A stretch of DNA of 57,936 bases, from NCBI GenBank assembly GCA_046757725.1, contig JBHHYU010000011.1, positions 1 through 57,936 of the forward strand. The letters are read 5' to 3'. The notes beneath the pieces are model-generated. The model did no database searches. It was given only the letters and a program-made list of their open reading frames with translations, and was not told the DNA's origin. The position numbers and the translations under genes were made by a program. The DNA comes from JBHHYU01 sp046757725. GTDB lineage: Bacteria > Desulfobacterota > Binatia > UBA9968. This document shows positions 34,828 to 43,174 of this stretch, in pieces. Within the stretch, counting starts at the first letter, position 1; each line of letters opens with the position of its first letter.

Positions 34828-35682
34828 TCATTCGCTTATTGCCGCCTGGATGGCCCGGGCGACGTAGACCTGGGCCACGTGAGAGCGATATTCCTTGGAG
34901 CCGTTTATGTCTTCGATCACATCTATATCCTTGACAACTCCGGCAGCTACATCTTCGATAAGCTTTATCTCGAGTTTCTTGCCTTTTAGCTTTTGCTCGA
35001 CGTTGTGTGCGCGGTAGGCCTTGTCCGTGACGCCGGTAACTCCGATGGCAATATCTTCACAAGATCCGTTCCCGTTTGTCTTGAGACAGACCGCTATTCC
35101 GACGACGGCAAAGCCCGATGCCTTTTGAGCAGCCTTGAGATAGGCCGTTTTGGTTTCTTTCAGAACAGGGACCTTGATCTCGGTTAAGATTTCGCCAGGC
35201 TCAAGGGTGCACGTGAGAAAGCCAAGGAAAAAATCCTCGGACTTTATCCATCTCTCTCCATTGGAATTGACCGCTTTCATCTCGGCGCCCAGAGCCAGGA
35301 TTGCAGCGGGCAAATCGGCGGTCGGGTCTGCATGGGCCAGACTGCCTCCGATCGTGCCTTGATTCCGTATCTGAACGTCGGCGATGGTAGCGGCGGTTTG
35401 AGGAAGGAGGGGGCACTTAACCTTCAGCAGTTCGGAGTTTTCTATCTGCTGGTGCGTTGTCATGGCGCCGATAATGATACTGTTGCTCCGTTCCCTGATG
35501 GTGTCGAGTCCGGGGATACCGCCTAAGTCAAGGATATGGCTTGGCCTCGCGAGACGGAGCTTCATGAGTGGGAGGAGGCTCTGACCTCCTGCGAGGACTT
35601 TTATATCCTCTTTTGAAGAAAGAAGATCGAAGGCTTCTTCAAGGGAGCTAGGCGAAGTATACTCGAATGATACGGGTATCAT
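34828..35682 (-). CDS. XDH/CO dehydrogenase family FAD-binding subunit (operon 1)
   Basis: 284 residues. The FAD-binding PCMH fold is marked by VLAGGQSLLPLMKLRLARPS near residue 31 and TIGGSLAHADPTADLPAAI near residue 110. It is the medium subunit (CoxM/XdhB type) carrying electrons from the 2Fe-2S subunit to an acceptor. Its ATG overlaps the large-subunit stop by 4 nt. Promoter-proximal to distal order is small, large, medium. Confidence 0.9.
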   Translation of the reverse strand: MIPVSFEYTSPSSLEEAFDLLSSKEDIKVLAGGQSLLPLMKLRLARPSHILDLGGIPGLDTIRERSNSIIIGAMTTHQQIENSELLKVKCPLLPQTAATIADVQIRNQGTIGGSLAHADPTADLPAAILALGAEMKAVNSNGERWIKSEDFFLGFLTCTLEPGEILTEIKVPVLKETKTAYLKAAQKASGFAVVGIAVCLKTNGNGSCEDIAIGVTGVTDKAYRAHNVEQKLKGKKLEIKLIEDVAAGVVKDIDVIEDINGSKEYRSHVAQVYVARAIQAAISE

Positions 35683-38108
35683 TGCGATCCGGAACCTCCT
35701 TCAGTCTCTTGCATGAGCCGCCACACCGCCTCAGGGGAGAGCGGAAGTTCCCTTACCTTGACCCCGAGAGGTTTTAAGGCATCTTCAACCGCACTGGCGA
35801 TGCAAGCGGGGGAGGGGATGGCTCCTCCCTCACCGGCCGCTTTTTGGCCAAGCGCTGTAAAAGGGGAGGGGACCGGGTGGTGCTCGATTTCTATTCTGGG
35901 AGTTTCGGCCGCAGAAGACTTTCCATAATCAGTCAGGGTTGTCGTGAGAAGTTGACCCTCGGAATTATAAATAAATCCTTCCCCAAGAGACACCGATATC
36001 CCATGGGCGGCTGAACCATAGGCCTGCCCGTTTACTACAGACGGGTTTATGATCCTGCCGTTGTCGGCAACAATGAGATAACGTAAGACCTTGACCTTCC
36101 CCGTGTACCTGTCCACCTCCACGACGGCCGCATGAGCCGCCGCTGAGAAAGTAAACTGCGCTCGGATCCGGCGGTCGGGACCTGGGACAAGATTAGGTTC
36201 TGCATGGGGGTACGTGTAGTAAAAGGTTATTTGAAGGCCGGCCTCAAAACCTGGTGGCATGGCTGACTGATTTCCATAGGCGATACGACCCAATTGAGCA
36301 AACGTGATCTTTTTGATGGGTGAGCCAGAAGCTTGAATCGTTCCCACCTTGATCGTGAGCTGTGCCGGATCTGTATCGAGGACGTGTCCCGCCAGGGTAA
36401 GAATCTTTTCCCTGAGCCTCAAAGCAGCCCCGTGCACCGCACCGATATCATAAAGATGAAAATTATTTCCACTATTGGCCGCTGACACTCCCCAAGGAGC
36501 GAGATCACTATCAAACGGGGTGCTTATGCTTATATGCTCAGGCGCGATATCAAGGATTTCTGCTGCTACTTGGGTGGTTGTCGTTTCGTGTGATTGTCCG
36601 CAATTGGGAGAACCCAGGAAAAGTGCAATGGTGCCGTTTCTCTCCAGCTTGATGGTGGCCCCGTTAACACCACCGGCCCCGGGGCTCTCCTTCATTTCAG
36701 GAAAGATCGCCATATCCCGTGCGGCGTTTCTGCCGCCAGGTTCTACTCCGATAACAACCCCGATTCCCAAGAGACGACCCTTCCGGCGCTCACGTTTCTG
36801 TGCTTGCCTGAGTTTGTCGTATTCAATGTTTTCCAGTGCGGCTTTGAGAAGTGCCGGGTAATCTCCACTGTCATAGATGTTCCCGCTGGGGGTTGTGTAG
36901 GGCATCTCGTTCCGTTGCACCAAGTTAAGGGTACGCACCGCGATCGGGCTTAACCCGAGTGTCTCAGCGATACGATCCATCATCCTTTCCCAGATAAAAC
37001 ACATGCCGGGCTTTCCGATGCCGCGGTTCGGAATTACCGGGCACTTGTTGGTTACTACGGAGCAGCCCTCTAAGGAGATGTTTTTTACTTTGTAGGTGTT
37101 AGAAAGGTTGTTTAGCTTGTTGGTAAAATGGATGGTCAGCGTGCTGACAGAGCCGCCAACATCGTCGATCTCCTTAAACTTTAACCCCAGCACGGTTCCG
37201 TCTTTTTTAACAGCAGCCTCGACGTCGAACTCCTGGGCACAGGAATGACCCGCCGCCATCATGTGCTCGGTGCGGTCCTCGATCCATTTCACGGGGCGTC
37301 CCGTTCTAACGGCCAATAGGCCGATCATGACTACATACTTCCGTATGAGATGAATCTTCTGGCCAAAACCGCCGCCGATGTCCGGAATAATGACCCTGAC
37401 GTCTTCAATGCTCAAAGCGTCTCGCAGGGCTTCGTAGATCACTTCAGGCACTTGGGCATTGACCCAAACAGTCAATTTTCTACTGGCGGAGTCAAAAGAG
37501 GCAATACAAGCAAAGGGTTCGAGCGGCGTTGAGCTGTAACGATGGATTTTGAGCTTCTCTCGGACGACCTGATCCGCTGATTGAAACGCGCTTTCCACAT
37601 TGCCATAGGTGAGGGATCCTTTCCATGCGATATTCGAACCCAACTCTTCGAAAAGCAGAGGGGCGCGGCGGCCCATCGCCTCGAGGGTATCCACCACCGG
37701 TGGAAGCGGCTCATAATCTACGGAAACGAGTTCCAAGGCGTCTTCGGCCGTTCCACGACTGAGGGCCGCAACTACCCCGATGGGCTCTCCCACGTATCGT
37801 ACCTTGTCAATGGCACAGCCATACTCGGGTATAGGTTTCTTCAATCCGGCCGCGTACCGGCCAGGCTTAAATGGATTCGTGTTCTTTTTTATTTGCTCGG
37901 GTGTGATCACCGCCATGACGCCCGGGGTATCCAGAGCTGCTTGAGGATCGATGCTAAGTATGCGGGCGTGGGCATAGGGACTCCGCAAAAAAACCGCATG
38001 CAGTATGCCGGGTAGGATGAAATCGTCGATAAAGCGGCCCCGGCCGGTAACGTGGCGCGGCGCCTCTTTGTTGCAGACCGTCTTCCCTACGTACTTTGTC
38101 TTGTCCAT
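35679..38108 (-). CDS. XDH/CO dehydrogenase family molybdopterin-binding subunit (operon 1)
   Basis: 809 residues, catalytic large subunit. GRGRFIDDFILPGILHAVFL opens the protein, IPDIGGGFGQKIHL near residue 245 binds the cofactor, NRGIGKPGMCF replaces the RGFG-type segment of xanthine oxidase, and AAGEGGAIPSP near the end holds the active-site Glu. The NRGxGK variant is common in hydroxylases of unknown substrate and excludes a form I CO dehydrogenase, which needs AYRCSFR. It hydroxylates an aromatic, N-heterocyclic or aldehyde substrate with a Mo-MCD cofactor. Confidence 0.9.
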   Translation of the reverse strand: MDKTKYVGKTVCNKEAPRHVTGRGRFIDDFILPGILHAVFLRSPYAHARILSIDPQAALDTPGVMAVITPEQIKKNTNPFKPGRYAAGLKKPIPEYGCAIDKVRYVGEPIGVVAALSRGTAEDALELVSVDYEPLPPVVDTLEAMGRRAPLLFEELGSNIAWKGSLTYGNVESAFQSADQVVREKLKIHRYSSTPLEPFACIASFDSASRKLTVWVNAQVPEVIYEALRDALSIEDVRVIIPDIGGGFGQKIHLIRKYVVMIGLLAVRTGRPVKWIEDRTEHMMAAGHSCAQEFDVEAAVKKDGTVLGLKFKEIDDVGGSVSTLTIHFTNKLNNLSNTYKVKNISLEGCSVVTNKCPVIPNRGIGKPGMCFIWERMMDRIAETLGLSPIAVRTLNLVQRNEMPYTTPSGNIYDSGDYPALLKAALENIEYDKLRQAQKRERRKGRLLGIGVVIGVEPGGRNAARDMAIFPEMKESPGAGGVNGATIKLERNGTIALFLGSPNCGQSHETTTTQVAAEILDIAPEHISISTPFDSDLAPWGVSAANSGNNFHLYDIGAVHGAALRLREKILTLAGHVLDTDPAQLTIKVGTIQASGSPIKKITFAQLGRIAYGNQSAMPPGFEAGLQITFYYTYPHAEPNLVPGPDRRIRAQFTFSAAAHAAVVEVDRYTGKVKVLRYLIVADNGRIINPSVVNGQAYGSAAHGISVSLGEGFIYNSEGQLLTTTLTDYGKSSAAETPRIEIEHHPVPSPFTALGQKAAGEGGAIPSPACIASAVEDALKPLGVKVRELPLSPEAVWRLMQETEGGSGSQ

Positions 38109-38572
38109 GGTAAGCTCTTTGCTGCTTGTTTGACCGCATCAATGATTTGCATGTAGCCGGTACACATGCAAAGGTTTCCGGCCAGGCCTCGACGGATCTC
38201 ATCCTCGGCAGGATCTGGATTTTTCTGGAGCAGGGCATAGGCCGCAAGCACCATCCCCGGCGTGCAGTACCCACACTGGAGACCATAGCATTGGACAAAG
38301 GCCTCTTGGATGGGATGGAGTGACCCGTTGGCTGCCAGTCCCTCTACCGTTAAGATTTCTTTATGATCCGTTTGAACGGCGAGGAGCAGGCACGACTTGA
38401 CCAGTTTATTGTTGAGGAGGATGCTGCAGGCGCCACATTCTCCGATCACACATCCGACATGGGTCCCGGTCAGACCCACCGTTTCGCGGAGAAAATAAGA
38501 CAGAAGGAGGCGTGGCTCCACGTCTTCTTCATAAACACGCCCGTTCACTGTGACCCGAATGGTTTTCTTCAT
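38087..38572 (-). CDS. XDH/CO dehydrogenase family 2Fe-2S subunit (operon 1)
   Basis: 161 residues with two 2Fe-2S clusters: CVIGECGACSILLNNKLVKSC near residue 40 (plant-type ferredoxin) and CGYCTPGM...CMCTGY near residues 98-135. First gene of operon 1; it overlaps the large subunit by 22 nt. It links the Mo site to FAD. Confidence 0.92.
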   Translation of the reverse strand: MKKTIRVTVNGRVYEEDVEPRLLLSYFLRETVGLTGTHVGCVIGECGACSILLNNKLVKSCLLLAVQTDHKEILTVEGLAANGSLHPIQEAFVQCYGLQCGYCTPGMVLAAYALLQKNPDPAEDEIRRGLAGNLCMCTGYMQIIDAVKQAAKSLPWTRQST

Positions 38573-38961
38573 TTAAGTTTCCTACCTGCGCGTTCCGGTA
38601 AAACAATAAAAACATAGCCGGAGTATCTTCCAGAGTCAACTTAGTTAGTTCATTAGATCTTGACATGTGCCGAAACGACGTTTCCCTCGCACCAGGCCCT
38701 CAGGCGGTTGATACTTACTCACTTATGAACCTCTTGCTGTTTCGCCTATTATAGAGAGGCCAGTTTAGAAGACGTCTTGCCGGTTGACGTAAGATTCTTA
38801 TCGGAATAAAAGGGAGGTGATGTCTGGGCTGTTCGGTCTGCCGGCTGGGTTTGTTCCTCGAGATCGGGCGAAAACCGGTTTGTCATAGAGAAGTTGGAAT
38901 TAGTGACATTCATGTGTTAGACAGAGTTCCTTAGCATTGGGACCAAAACAGGAGAAAAGTT
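38573..38961. other. Divergent intergenic region with a possible leader ORF
   Basis: 389 nt between XDH operon 1 and the PqqC-like operon. A 22-codon ORF at 38820-38888 (MSGLFGLPAGFVPRDRAKTG) is preceded by GGGAGG, but the spacing is very short and I do not call it a gene. No riboswitch was recognised. Confidence 0.4.
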
Positions 38962-39702
38962 GTGGTGCTTTCAGGTGATGAGTTTGTCAAGGAACTCCAA
39001 GGGATGGTACGGAAGAAACACTCTAAAGATCATCCAGTTATTGGGATGATCGAGAACGGAGAATTGAGCCGTGGGGCACTGAAGGGTTTTGTTGGCCAGT
39101 TTTACCTTTTTTTTCCCAAGCCCTTTCCCAAGCCCATAGCGGCCATGTTGGGTCGTTGCCCGGAAGATGCCGTGTTGGAGAAAATGTGGATTGAGAACGT
39201 CGTTGAGGAGGGGACCGGGGAAATTACGGGGACGGACAGCCACAAAGGGTTGTTCTTTCGTTTTGCCGAGGCCTGTGGTTGTTCCAAGGAAGAGCTGGAT
39301 CGCGTGGAGCCGTTGCCCGAGACGGAGGCCTTTTTAGATTGGCGTGAGCTGCTCATCTATGAGAGGTCCTGGCTGGAGCTATACGCGGGGCAGGGTTTCT
39401 GCTTAGAAGGAACCGCCAGCGCGCGGATGACCCGAGTGGTCAATGGTTTAACCAAACACTACGGTTTTGATCGAAATTCTGAAGCGCTTCGGTATTGGAC
39501 CCTCCATATGAGCGTAGACGAAGAACACATGCTGGTAGGTCCCGAGGCGGTGAAGAAATATGCCGTGAGTGAAGTGCAACAGGAACAGGTGAGACATGCA
39601 GTCCAGAAGACTTTGGACATGTTATGGTTAGCTTTTGACGGGATCAAAAGGGCTTTTGTAGATCAAGATCCGCTTTATGCACCCTGGAGAAACGGTCAAT
39701 AA
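38962..39702 (+). CDS. PqqC/TENA-like (haem-oxygenase fold) iron-containing redox enzyme
   Basis: 246 residues, all-helical. The motif set HPVIGMIENGELSRGALKGF near residue 24, ENVVEEGTGE near 80 (metal-binding Glu pair), and HMSVDEEHMLVGPEA near 178 places it in the TENA/THI-4/PqqC or haem-oxygenase-like diiron group. The start is GTG with AGGAG 7 nt upstream. Such proteins oxidise or cleave small molecules; a PQQ role is unlikely because pqq genes are absent. It leads an operon with a cyclase-family protein, a DapA-family enzyme and the Sec flavoprotein. Confidence 0.8.
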   Translation: MVLSGDEFVKELQGMVRKKHSKDHPVIGMIENGELSRGALKGFVGQFYLFFPKPFPKPIAAMLGRCPEDAVLEKMWIENVVEEGTGEITGTDSHKGLFFRFAEACGCSKEELDRVEPLPETEAFLDWRELLIYERSWLELYAGQGFCLEGTASARMTRVVNGLTKHYGFDRNSEALRYWTLHMSVDEEHMLVGPEAVKKYAVSEVQQEQVRHAVQKTLDMLWLAFDGIKRAFVDQDPLYAPWRNGQ

Positions 39703-39716
39703 GGAGGTGATCTTTT

Positions 39717-40373
39717 ATGGAGATGGTGGACCTTTCGCGCGTGATCTATGACGGGATGCCAAAGATACCTGTGCTGCCGGACGTTCACGTGGAAAAAGTC
39801 TTTAGTCTCGAAAAAGGACATCCTCTAAACGTTACCGGATTATCGATTCCCTGTCACGCCGGTACCCATGTCGACGCTCCGATTCATATCGTGCCTGGCG
39901 GAAAATCCATTGAGGAGCTGCCGTTGGAAGCGTTCGTCGGACCGGGCGCGGTGATCGGTGTGAGCAAGAAGGGCGGAGAAGAAGTTACCGCAAAGGACCT
40001 TGAAAGCGCCGGAGTTCAAGTGAATCGCGGTGATATCCTGATGCTTTATACCGGCTGGGATATCAAGTTCGACGGCCCCGATTACAATATGCATCCCTAC
40101 CTCTCCGTAGGCGCCGCCGAATGGATGGTCAAGAAGGGGATTAAAATGTTCGGCATCGATTGCATCACGGTCGATCTGCCCACGCCGTCGAGACCGAAAG
40201 GATTTGACTTCCCGGTGCATAAGACGCTACTTGGAAACGGAATCTTGATTGCCGAGAACGTAACAAACCTCGAAAGTATCGTCGGCAAGAGGACCAGGAT
40301 CATGGCATTGCCTTTGCGCGTAAAGGGAAGTGATGCCGGCCATGCCAGAATCGTCGCGGAAGTTTTGAATTAG
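39717..40373 (+). CDS. Cyclase family protein (kynurenine formamidase-like)
   Basis: 218 residues. The metal site HAGTHVDAPIHIVPGGKSI near residue 43 (HxGTHxDxPxH) and GIDCITVDLP near 142 define the family. Members hydrolyse N-formylkynurenine, isatin or related amides. Kynurenine formamidase would connect with the 3-hydroxyanthranilate dioxygenase at 1948, but the two are 38 kb apart. It starts 14 nt after the PqqC-like gene. Confidence 0.87.
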   Translation: MEMVDLSRVIYDGMPKIPVLPDVHVEKVFSLEKGHPLNVTGLSIPCHAGTHVDAPIHIVPGGKSIEELPLEAFVGPGAVIGVSKKGGEEVTAKDLESAGVQVNRGDILMLYTGWDIKFDGPDYNMHPYLSVGAAEWMVKKGIKMFGIDCITVDLPTPSRPKGFDFPVHKTLLGNGILIAENVTNLESIVGKRTRIMALPLRVKGSDAGHARIVAEVLN

Positions 40374-40377
40374 AACA

Positions 40378-41346
40378 ATGGCGATAACAAAACACATCAA
40401 CGGAATCATCGGAGCTTGCCTCACGCCCTTCGGTGAGGATGACCGCATTGACTATAAGGCACTGGAAAAGGAGATCGAGTTTCTTGTGCCGGACTGTGAT
40501 GCCATAACCGTCGCGGCCGTCGAGGCGGCGGAATATACGATGCTTTCCCGGGATGAGCGCAAGGAGTTATTGCGGGCCGCAACAGAGATGATTGGCAAGC
40601 GCGTCCCCGTGATCCTCGGTTGCTCAAGTCCCGCGCCGCGGGAGGTGATTGAATTGGCCCAATACGCCGCCAAAGTCGGGGGCGATTTTGTTCAAGTGCT
40701 GATGCCTCTCCGGCCTTGGGGCGGCCAACCCACCATCGCAGAGCTCATGGAATTCTACACGCAGGTGGCATCGGCCAGTCCGCTACCGGTAACCTGTTAC
40801 CATAATCCCGGTCCGGGCGCCGACCCTCCCCAGGACGCCTTCGTCAAAATCAGTGAAATCGCCAACATTCGCTACTTCAAGGAAAGCTCGCGAGATATCA
40901 CAAAAATATCCAGACTCATTGAACAAATTGAGCTTGCAGGCCGGGGACACTACTTTACGACCATGCAGCCCCTGCTGGTGACCCTCATGCTCGGCGGCTC
41001 AGGGGCTACGATGCCGCCCCCGGGCACGCGCATCGGCGCCCAGGTCGTCAAGGCTTTTCGTGCGGGAGATCTCGAAACGGCCAGATTTTGGGCGCGCTGT
41101 TTTGCATTATTTCCGGCAAAATGGGGGGCGTACGGCTTGCCGCCTATCATGAAGTCCGCAATGAAACATTTCGGCGTAGACATTGGCAATCCATCTCGGC
41201 CGTACGCGCCGGTGAGTCCGCGCGACCATGAACAGATCGGGCAATTTCTCCGACAAGTTGGATTGATAGGTGAATCGGGACCGACACCCCAGGGATTGCT
41301 GGACGCAAGCGAGAAGCTCCGACAGGAAGATACCTTCCTCCGATAG
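40378..41346 (+). CDS. Dihydrodipicolinate synthase (DapA) family protein
   Basis: 322 residues, class I aldolase TIM barrel. GIIGACLTPFGEDDRIDYKA near residue 9, AAVEAAEYTMLSRDERKELL, YHNPGPGADPPQ and YFKESSRDITK, with the Schiff-base Lys in FKESS, fit the family. The long C-terminus and the absence of lysine biosynthesis neighbours suggest an aldolase or lyase for a sugar acid or an aromatic fragment rather than DapA. It starts 4 nt after the cyclase gene. Confidence 0.86.
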   Translation: MAITKHINGIIGACLTPFGEDDRIDYKALEKEIEFLVPDCDAITVAAVEAAEYTMLSRDERKELLRAATEMIGKRVPVILGCSSPAPREVIELAQYAAKVGGDFVQVLMPLRPWGGQPTIAELMEFYTQVASASPLPVTCYHNPGPGADPPQDAFVKISEIANIRYFKESSRDITKISRLIEQIELAGRGHYFTTMQPLLVTLMLGGSGATMPPPGTRIGAQVVKAFRAGDLETARFWARCFALFPAKWGAYGLPPIMKSAMKHFGVDIGNPSRPYAPVSPRDHEQIGQFLRQVGLIGESGPTPQGLLDASEKLRQEDTFLR

Positions 41347-41412
41347 CCTAACTGCATAGGCTGACGAGCAGCGAGTCTCACCTGCGGCTTTTATAACCTA
41401 AAGTTGAATATC

Positions 41413-41616
41413 ATGGAATGGATCAAGGACCTTTCCGACAAACTAATCCTTTGGCTTCTTCACGTGACCGGGGGGTTTGGGAACCAGCTCACGCCGAAGG
41501 GACGCTGCGAGCAGGAAGTGTGGCGCGAACGGCGGCTGAGGAACCTAAAAGGGCTGGCCATCCGGTCCGGCCAACGTTTGAGTGCGGGGAAAGTCTCCGC
41601 CCAACAGGATGAGTAG
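41413..41616 (+). CDS. Small hypothetical protein upstream of the Sec flavoprotein
   Basis: 67 residues from ATG 41413 (TTG 41404 is also in frame). An amphipathic or hydrophobic stretch (LSDKLILWLLHVTGGFG) is followed by a basic second half. There is no recognisable domain and no clear ribosome site. It ends 5 nt before the ATG of the flavoprotein, so it may be translated as its small partner. It could also be non-coding. Confidence 0.45.
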   Translation: MEWIKDLSDKLILWLLHVTGGFGNQLTPKGRCEQEVWRERRLRNLKGLAIRSGQRLSAGKVSAQQDE

Positions 41617-41621
41617 TCGCA

Positions 41622-42779
41622 ATGGCTGGACTGAACGGACGAAAACAGATTGTAGTCCTGGGCGGCGGCAGCGGAGGAGTTGTGGCCGCCACCAAATTAG
41701 GCCGGAAACTGGGCGCCCAACACGACGTTATCCTGGTTGACAAACGGCTGGACCATACCTTTATGCCCGCTTTCCTATTCCTTATGGTCGGCGAGCGACA
41801 GCCACACGATATTACCCGAGGCCTCAAACATCTGGAAAAACGTAGCGTTCGGTTTATTCAATCCGAAGTTTTAGGAATCGATCCCGACCATCAGCAAGTC
41901 GAACTGCAAACTCAAAAATTGGACTATGATTATCTCATCGTTTCCCTTGGTATGCAGATTCGGCCCGATCTGATTCCCGGCTTTGCCGAGGCATCCATTC
42001 ATCCCTGGGAGCTCGACGGGGCGGTAAGCCTGCGCGATGCCCTGGCGAAATTTAACGGGGGGCGCGTTGTCGTCGGGGTCCCTTTGGGTCCTTATCGATG
42101 TCCGCCCGCGCCCTACGAAGCTCAGTGGATGTTGGACAGTTACTTCAAGAAGCGAGGCATCCGAGATCGCGTAGAGATTGAATATTTCACCCGCGATCCC
42201 GAACCCACCGGGGAGCACCGCGACCCGGTCGTATGGATGGACAATGAAAGCCGGCGACGAGGGATCAAGCAACGCTATGATTTTATCGTTCGCTCCATTG
42301 ATCCCGAGGCAAAGGTCGTTTCGGGGCTTTATAACTACAAAATCCCCTACGATTTGCTGGTCATGGTGCCGCCGCACCGGCCGGCCCAGGCTCTCTTCGA
42401 CTGCGGGCTCGCAGACGCAGAAACCGGGGTCCGAGTAGATTATGAGACATTGCAGACCAAATGGGACAATGTTTATGCGATCGGAGATTGCGCCGATATG
42501 CCGGCGTCGAAATCCGGTGGTGTGGCCCACCAAGAGGCGGATATCGTCGCCCATAATCTCGCTGCTAAAATCACCGGCAGGGGAGAACCGATCGACGTTT
42601 GGCTGCACACGATATGACTACTGACCATGGGCGCCGGGCGCGCCGCAGCCAACCGAACGATCTACCCAACAGGCTGGCCGCCCTACGGGGCAACCGAAGC
42701 GCGCACCTGGGGCCCGTCGAGTCTTATCTATTTCGCCAAGGTAGCCTTCGAGAAGTGGTGGCTCTGGCGTTACTTCTAG
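41622..42779 (+). CDS. Sulfide:quinone-reductase-like flavoprotein with Sec332
   Basis: 385 residues if TGA at 42615-42617 is read as selenocysteine; the next stop is TAG at 42777. The FAD loop VVLGGGSGGVVAATKLG near residue 11, RCPPAPYEAQWML with Cys160, and VYAIGDCADMPASKSGG near 290 define an SQR/flavocytochrome c type flavoprotein. SQR relatives then have a conserved C-terminal cysteine before (F/Y)xExGxGKA. Here it is U332 in IULLTMGAGRAAA. The sequence continues in the same frame to FAKVAFEKWWLWRYF, the usual amphipathic SQR tail, 53 residues past the TGA. The Cys160/Sec332 pair corresponds to the disulfide that carries sulfide-derived sulfur in SQR; Cys128 of SQR is absent. Last gene of the 38962 operon. 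A truncated protein is the alternative, but the lost tail is the best-conserved part of the C-terminus. Confidence 0.85.
42630..42644 (+). promoter_or_regulatory. Putative SECIS hairpin of the SQR-like gene
   Basis: GGCGC (42630-42634) pairs fully with GCGCC (42640-42644) around the loop CGGGC, the same loop sequence as in the FrnE-like gene. The loop starts 17 nt after the TGA. Skipping G42645 extends the stem by two pairs. Confidence 0.6.
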
Positions 42780-43174
42780 GGTTTTAATCGCTACGGGTTA
42801 ATTCCCCGCAGCTTGCTGCGGGGTGGTTCGTGGATTAGGAGAACCTCCTAGGTTGGCATGCGGGTAAAACCGAGGGGGTTGTCAAAAGGGAGAAACGGCA
42901 GCTCTTGCCTTTGGTCGACCGCGGGGTTTTTAAGTCATGGTCGATATCAACTGATTTAGAGAGCTCACGACCCTTGCGGTGTCCAGATCCGCCTGGAGGT
43001 CGCACGAAAAATTGACATCATGCCGGGTTTTCGGCGAGCGTTCCTGTCCACCCTCTGTGCATCATCAATCAATTCGGATAAACTGAGCACGTAGGTAATA
43101 TGCGTCTCGTGGGCGATTTCGAGGCCCGTGAACGATAAAGTCTTCGTAGAGATGATTTTCAAGGAGAAAATATT
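42780..43174. other. Intergenic region, no gene recognised
   Basis: 395 nt between the SQR-like gene and the DUF2333 gene. It contains a perfect palindrome at 42804-42823. A minus-strand open frame (42965-43243) overlaps the next gene antisense and shows no family. Confidence 0.5.
42804..42823. repeat. Perfect GC-rich palindrome (REP-like or terminator-like)
   Basis: CCCCGCAGC and GCTGCGGGG flank a central TT, a 9-bp inverted repeat 24 nt after the flavoprotein stop codon. No T-tract follows, so it is not a classic terminator. Similar hairpins occur as dispersed extragenic repeats in many genomes; only one copy is visible here. Confidence 0.45.

Noticed and set aside
2573..42617. Nonsense mutation or sequencing error as explanation of the four TGA codons
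   Set aside because: All four are TGA, all fall on the single redox cysteine, all frames continue intact and all have downstream hairpins. Random errors would also give TAA/TAG and other positions.
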